Origin: Treponema sp.
Lineage (GTDB): Bacteria > Spirochaetota > Spirochaetia > Treponematales > Breznakiellaceae
Assembly: GCA_031275035.1 (NCBI GenBank)
Contig: JAISPH010000069.1
Coordinates: 1 to 6,798, forward strand
Length of the DNA stretch: 6,798 bases
Direction: 5' to 3'
Each line of letters begins with the position of its first letter. The first letter of the stretch is position 1. Shown in pieces: positions 3,422 to 6,798 of this stretch. The position numbers and the translations under genes were made by a program. The notes under the pieces are model-generated. The model was given only the letters and a program-made list of their open reading frames with translations. It did not search any database and had not been told where the DNA came from.

Positions 3422-6328
3422 TTACCGATCCAGCAGGTTGATAATTCCGGTGGACCGGCGCCTTGCCCGGGCGATTTGCAGGGGGCTTTGGCCGCTTTGG
3501 TTTCTGATGTTTCTGTCGGCCCCCAGTTCAAGCAAATATTTGATAGTTTCCTCACCGGCGCCTTCATACCGGGCCGCATGGTGCAGGATGGTATCGCCGT
3601 TGGAGTCCCAGGCATGAAGGGCCGGGCCGCCGAAAAGGGCGTTCATGGCGGATTTCCCCGTGTCAAGGGCTATCAGCGCCGGACTTTGCCCGTCCCTGGC
3701 AAGGGAAAAAACATCCGACCCGTTATCGACCAAAAATCGTGCCGTATCCCAGGCCTTCATATCCACGGCCAGCCTCAGGGGAGTGCGCCCCAGGGGGTCA
3801 AGGGCGGCGACTTTTCCGCCCCGTTCCAGGATGAGCCCCACCATGGACAGGGGAGCCTCCTGCTGAACGGCGATATGCAGGGGGGATAGGCCGTTGTCAT
3901 CGGCAGCTTGGATCCGGTCATTGGTGAGCAGGGCCCCCGCTATCTGGAGATCATTGGTTTTGGTCAAGGCGATTTGGAAGGGGGTTCTCCCTTCGATGTT
4001 TTTTACGTGGATATTGGCCCCCCGGCTTACGAGCAGGCTGACCAGGTCAAACCGATCCATGGCGATAGCGAGGTGAAGGGGCGTATCTCCCCGGATATCC
4101 CGAACCTGGGGATTCGCGCCGGCGGCCGCGAGGTAGGCCGCCATCCCGGTTAAGCCCCCCCGGACCGCTTCCATAAGCGGGGTATTGCCCTCGCTGTCCC
4201 GTACTTCCAAATCGGCGCCGTTTTCGATCAACAGTTTCTCAAACCCGGACATTCCCATCCGCACCGCGTCATGGAGGGGCGCTTTTCTGTTCATGGTATT
4301 GGGGGCATTGATATCCGCGCCGGCCTTGATGAGGGCCTCCGCCCCGGCCAGGGCATTCCAGCGAATCGCCATGTGGAGGGGGGTATTCCCCTGGTTGTCC
4401 CGGATGGAAACCGAGGCCCCCGCCAGGATCAGGGTCTGAATCGTGGAACGGGCATTGATCTTAATCGCCTCGAAAATGGGGGGCTCCCCGGCGTTATTTT
4501 GCACATTAACGGCCACTCCGTTCCTGATGACGGTTGGAATATCGGCGTCCCGCCCCCACTGGGCCACATAATGGAGTATGCTGTTCCCCAATCCGTCCCG
4601 GATGTTTATGACCGTGGGGGTCAAAGCCCATTCCCGCAGGCCTTCGTCCTTGTCTTTAGGAAATATCAGACGGAGGGGGGTTTCGTCATCGGCGTTGGCG
4701 ATAAAAAGGTCCGGCTTGTAGGGGGAGGATAAAAATATTTTCCCGGTTTCCCGGATGTTTTGCCGTATCGCCAAATGGAGGCTGGTATCCCCCTTCCCAT
4801 TACGGGCATTAATCCAGGCCCCCTGTTCCAGCATAAGGTTCACGGTTGCGGCGTCCCCGCCGTGCCGAACGGCTTTGTGCAGAATGGTATCGCCCGTAGG
4901 GTCATGCAGAGAAACCGTCCCCGGGGTAATCAAGGCCGGCAGCGTCGGGTTGCGATCCTCCAGCGCCAGATCAATGGGGCTTTTCCCCTGATTATCCTCC
5001 GTAAAAATATCCGAATTATAGGACAACAACGGGGCGATATAGGAAACGTTCTTTTCCTGAACCGCAAGATAAAGCGGGGTCTTGCCCTCATTATTACGGA
5101 GGGATACGTCCGCCCCGCCGGAAAGGAGCCGCAGGATAAGCTCCGAATCCTGGTGGAGGGCGATCATCTCGTGAAGGGGCGTATTGCCCTGCCCGTTCTT
5201 TATATTCGGGTCGGCCTTGTTGGTAAGGAGAAAATTCAATACTTCCCGGTGCCAATTTTCGGAAACAGCCAAGTGCATAGCGGTATTACCCAGGGCGTCC
5301 TGGGCATTTATATCCGCCCGGCCGGCGATGAGCATCTGCATAATGTTGATATTGCCCCGCTTAGCGGCTTCTTGAAAGGGAGTGGCCCCCGCGGCATTGC
5401 GGACATCGACCCTCGCTCTTTTCTCCAGTAAATATTGGACCAGCCCCTCATAGTTACCCGCCGCGGCAAAATGCAGGGGCGCGTCGCCCTCAATGCCGGG
5501 GATATTATAATTGGAATTTTGAACCGCCGGGGCCAGATAACTGAAAAGGGGATTTTCCGAATGCGCCCCCGCCAGGATGAGCTGCTCCGCGGTTTTCATC
5601 GCGTTACTGCTTTCCGGCCGGTTCAGGGCAAGATCCAGGGCGCTTTTTCCCTCATTATCCCGTTTGTTGACGGATCTTTTTTCGTCCGTCTCCACGATCC
5701 GCCCGATTACCTGGTAGTTTTCCATCTCGGCGGCGAGATGCAGGAGCGTCCGTCCTAAGGTATTCGTGGAACTTACGGTCCGCGGAGTGAGGACGGCGGA
5801 AAAATAATCGTCCCCCCGGCGCAGAACGTTTCGGGCCAGGATTGAATTATTTTCATGAATATCCGCTCCGGCCGCGACAAGAAGTTTAGCAATCCGGATA
5901 TTGGCTTCCTGATCCTGCTCAATTTGTTCCAGTCTTCTGGCGGCCCTTCGCTGGAAAAGCCTCGGGAGGGTTTCATCCGCTAAGATACGGCGCTGTTCGG
6001 TTTCCTGGGCATCGAATTGGGTGAGGTTTTCCCAGGTGATCCACAGGGGGCTCCGGCTGTCATTATCCCTGCGGTTTACATCCCCCCCCAGGTCAATGAT
6101 AAATTTAACCAGGGTCTCATCTACTAAATCAACCGCCATGTGAATCGGCGCCCTGCCCTGGCCCTGGTAATCCTCATTGGGAGAATTAACATCGGCCATT
6201 CCCTGGAGAAATTCCCGGGCTTTTTCCCGGTTATCCCGGGAAAGCTCCGTCCAAACCGGCTCACTTTGACATCCCGAAAAAATCAGAAAAGAAGCAGCGA
6301 TCAGGAGAAAAACGGATCCAAAACGCAT
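3422..6328 (-). CDS. Large ankyrin-repeat lipoprotein (about 26 repeats)
   Basis: A 968-residue predicted lipoprotein. Residues 1-20 are a lipid-modified signal peptide (MRF, a hydrophobic run, then FSGC), so Cys20 would be lipidated after export. It is the only cysteine in the protein. After a short linker with an alpha-helical look (about 24-57), ankyrin repeats of about 33 residues run from residue 59 to the C-terminus; I count about 26, many with GNTPLHxA and ADxNxRNxxG. The second is interrupted by a charged, Glu/Gln/Arg-rich insert (about 104-145), and one (about 256-281) is lengthened. Ankyrin arrays bind other proteins; partner and membrane side are unknown. I chose the ATG at 6328 because it begins the signal peptide and follows AAGGGG (6336-6341). 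The frame continues upstream to an ATG at 6400, which would hide the signal peptide. The gene appears to stand alone, with its own promoter region. Confidence 0.92.
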   Translation of the reverse strand: MRFGSVFLLIAASFLIFSGCQSEPVWTELSRDNREKAREFLQGMADVNSPNEDYQGQGRAPIHMAVDLVDETLVKFIIDLGGDVNRRDNDSRSPLWITWENLTQFDAQETEQRRILADETLPRLFQRRAARRLEQIEQDQEANIRIAKLLVAAGADIHENNSILARNVLRRGDDYFSAVLTPRTVSSTNTLGRTLLHLAAEMENYQVIGRIVETDEKRSVNKRDNEGKSALDLALNRPESSNAMKTAEQLILAGAHSENPLFSYLAPAVQNSNYNIPGIEGDAPLHFAAAGNYEGLVQYLLEKRARVDVRNAAGATPFQEAAKRGNINIMQMLIAGRADINAQDALGNTAMHLAVSENWHREVLNFLLTNKADPNIKNGQGNTPLHEMIALHQDSELILRLLSGGADVSLRNNEGKTPLYLAVQEKNVSYIAPLLSYNSDIFTEDNQGKSPIDLALEDRNPTLPALITPGTVSLHDPTGDTILHKAVRHGGDAATVNLMLEQGAWINARNGKGDTSLHLAIRQNIRETGKIFLSSPYKPDLFIANADDETPLRLIFPKDKDEGLREWALTPTVINIRDGLGNSILHYVAQWGRDADIPTVIRNGVAVNVQNNAGEPPIFEAIKINARSTIQTLILAGASVSIRDNQGNTPLHMAIRWNALAGAEALIKAGADINAPNTMNRKAPLHDAVRMGMSGFEKLLIENGADLEVRDSEGNTPLMEAVRGGLTGMAAYLAAAGANPQVRDIRGDTPLHLAIAMDRFDLVSLLVSRGANIHVKNIEGRTPFQIALTKTNDLQIAGALLTNDRIQAADDNGLSPLHIAVQQEAPLSMVGLILERGGKVAALDPLGRTPLRLAVDMKAWDTARFLVDNGSDVFSLARDGQSPALIALDTGKSAMNALFGGPALHAWDSNGDTILHHAARYEGAGEETIKYLLELGADRNIRNQSGQSPLQIARARRRSTGIINLLDR
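6269..6328 (-). other. Lipoprotein signal peptide of the ankyrin protein
   Basis: Codons 1-20: a positive N-terminus (MRF), a 14-residue hydrophobic core (VFLLIAASFLIF) and the lipobox FSGC. Phe at -3 departs from the strict Leu-Ser/Ala-Gly-Cys consensus but fits the looser spirochete pattern. Next come Gln and Ser, with Glu at +3. Confidence 0.8.
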
Positions 6329-6335
6329 GGCACTT

Positions 6336-6341
6336 CCCCTT
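6336..6341 (-). promoter_or_regulatory. Ribosome binding site of the ankyrin gene
   Basis: AAGGGG on the minus strand, 7 bases before the ATG at 6328. It supports this start over the longer frame from 6400, where no comparable site is seen. Confidence 0.65.
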
Positions 6342-6436
6342 GAGTCTAATTTCAATTCAGCCGTTTTTAAAACTGCTTTAAAAAAACGGTTAAGCCCCAT
6401 TAAGCCGGAAGGTTTTTAAATCAGAGGCCGCCTGGG

Positions 6437-6467
6437 GATGCCCGGAAGCCGGCCGCTTCCGGGCATC
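6437..6467. repeat. Perfect 13-bp GC-rich hairpin upstream of the ankyrin gene
   Basis: GATGCCCGGAAGC (6437-6449) and GCTTCCGGGCATC (6455-6467) pair perfectly around a 5-base loop. No T run follows on either strand, so it is not a typical terminator. It lies about 110 bases before the ankyrin start and is the first of a run of stems reaching 6584. Confidence 0.65.
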
Positions 6468-6470
6468 TGT

Positions 6471-6584
6471 GGACCAACGGTCCCGCGCGTTTGCCCCTGT
6501 TTCGCTGAAAGGGTACGCAAACGCATCCTCGACAAGAAAGTTGCCGGACCGCGCCGGCTCCCGTTTACCGAAGCGCGGCCGGCA
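6471..6584. repeat. Three further consecutive hairpins
   Basis: GGACC-AAC-GGTCC lies at 6471-6483. GCGTTTGC/GCAAACGC lies at 6487-6494 and 6517-6524, with an inner CCCT/AGGG stem after a 3-base bulge. An 11-bp stem GCCGG-a-CCGCGC/GCGCGGCCGGC (6543-6554, 6573-6583) has one bulged A. Together with 6437-6467 they make four stems in under 150 bp. On the minus strand they would form the 5' leader of the ankyrin mRNA. Open frames across this stretch on both strands look non-coding. Confidence 0.5.
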
Positions 6585-6612
6585 GCCAGCCGGATTATCA
6601 AACAAGTCTATT

Positions 6613-6646
6613 GAGGCTGTCCCAAAACTTCAATTTTTGGAACAAC
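6613..6646 (+). repeat. One-ended fragment D of the hairpin element
   Basis: GAGGCTGTCCCAAAACTTCA (6613-6632) matches the first 20 bases of copy A at 19 positions, and the following TTTTTGGAAC keeps hairpin 1 (6619-6627 with 6635-6643, one mismatch). The rest of the element is missing. A 9-bp inverted pair, CAAGTCTAT (6603-6611) and ATAGACTTG (6669-6677), brackets it. Confidence 0.55.
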
Positions 6647-6650
6647 TTCT

Positions 6651-6681
6651 ATTATATACTATTATACGATAGACTTGACAA
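6651..6681 (-). promoter_or_regulatory. Candidate promoter for the ankyrin gene
   Basis: On the minus strand TTGTCA (6676-6681) lies upstream of two TATAAT boxes, at 6661-6666 and 6651-6656. The first is too close (9 bases) and the second a little far (19 bases), so the pairing is not ideal. This is nevertheless the best sigma-70-like site before the ankyrin start. It would give a leader of about 320 bases containing fragment D and the four hairpins. Confidence 0.4.
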
Positions 6682-6682
6682 C

Positions 6683-6701
6683 CCCGCCACCCCCCGGCGG
6701 G
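6683..6701 (-). terminator. GC hairpin just after the stop of the right-edge gene
   Basis: CCCGCC (6683-6688) and GGCGGG (6696-6701) pair around a 7-base loop, one base beyond the stop at 6703-6705. Only a weak T content follows on the minus strand, so termination strength is doubtful. It separates that gene from the ankyrin promoter region. Confidence 0.4.
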
Positions 6702-6702
6702 A

Positions 6703-6798
6703 TTAGCTGCTGTTTCGGGCCAGGGTAAATCGAACGATAAAATTTTTTGATTCCCCGGGGTTCAGGCTGATGTTTTGAAAGGAAAAGGTCATGGCGCT
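6703..6798 (-). CDS. C-terminal 31 residues of an unidentified protein (partial)
   Basis: The minus strand is open from the window edge to a TAA at 6703-6705. The residues alternate in a way that suggests beta strands (TFSFQNISLNPGESKNFIV, then RFTLARNSS). An Asn-Pro-Gly-Glu turn between two strands is common in extracellular beta-sandwich or tandem Ig-like domains, but I do not recognise a family. Codon choice (mostly C- or T-ending) matches the neighbouring minus-strand genes, and a hairpin follows the stop. Most of the gene lies outside the window, so function and length cannot be stated. An ATG on the opposite strand at 6791 with purines before it is a less likely alternative. Confidence 0.55.
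   Translation of the reverse strand, partial: SAMTFSFQNISLNPGESKNFIVRFTLARNSS

Noticed and set aside
3476..5431. Long plus-strand open frames (up to 223 codons) across the ankyrin gene
   Set aside because: They are complements of the repeated Gly-Asn-Thr-Pro-Leu-His codons. Open antisense frames are expected from such repeats, and none resembles a protein family.
6390..6672. Short open frames on both strands before the ankyrin gene
   Set aside because: They coincide with four GC-rich hairpins, have low-complexity Arg/Pro/Gly composition and lack ribosome sites.
6791..6798. ATG after AAAGGAAAAGG at the right edge as the start of a plus-strand gene
   Set aside because: Only eight bases are visible, and the opposite strand carries a better-supported gene end with stop codon and hairpin.

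Overview
The window looks like accessory chromosomal DNA from a moderately GC-rich anaerobe. A spirochete such as a gut Treponema is my best guess. It rests on gene content (a large ankyrin-repeat lipoprotein, a single-domain bacteriohemerythrin and a NYN plus cold-shock protein) and on overall style, not on any marker gene, so treat it as inference.

Layout, left to right: a 119-bp hairpin-rich repeat (1-119); a forward gene for a free methionine-R-sulfoxide reductase (173-667); a gap between convergent genes (668-950); then four genes on the minus strand. These are a NYN-nuclease/cold-shock-domain fusion (951-1895), a bacteriohemerythrin (2207-2620), a very large ankyrin-repeat lipoprotein (3422-6328), and the last 31 codons of an unidentified protein that enters from the right edge (6703-6798).

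The gaps hold much of the interest. A non-coding element of exactly 119 bp occurs twice as a full copy (1-119 and 2636-2754; 102 of 119 positions identical by hand count, no gaps). It has 16-bp terminal inverted repeats and three internal hairpins. Several differences between the copies are paired changes that keep a stem intact. A diverged inverted copy lies in the leader of the NYN gene (about 2043-2134), and one end of a copy lies upstream of the ankyrin gene (6613-6646). This looks like a MITE-type family that has seeded the regulatory regions of at least three genes here. Two other runs of hairpins sit upstream of the NYN gene (1923-2134) and the ankyrin gene (6437-6584).

Functionally, two genes point to life with oxygen in an anaerobe: the hemerythrin binds O2 and the reductase repairs oxidised free methionine. 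The NYN/cold-shock protein is a likely RNA-acting enzyme. The ankyrin lipoprotein is a membrane-anchored interaction scaffold. I see no operon logic tying all four together. The hemerythrin and NYN genes share a strand but are 311 bp apart, with a highly structured spacer.
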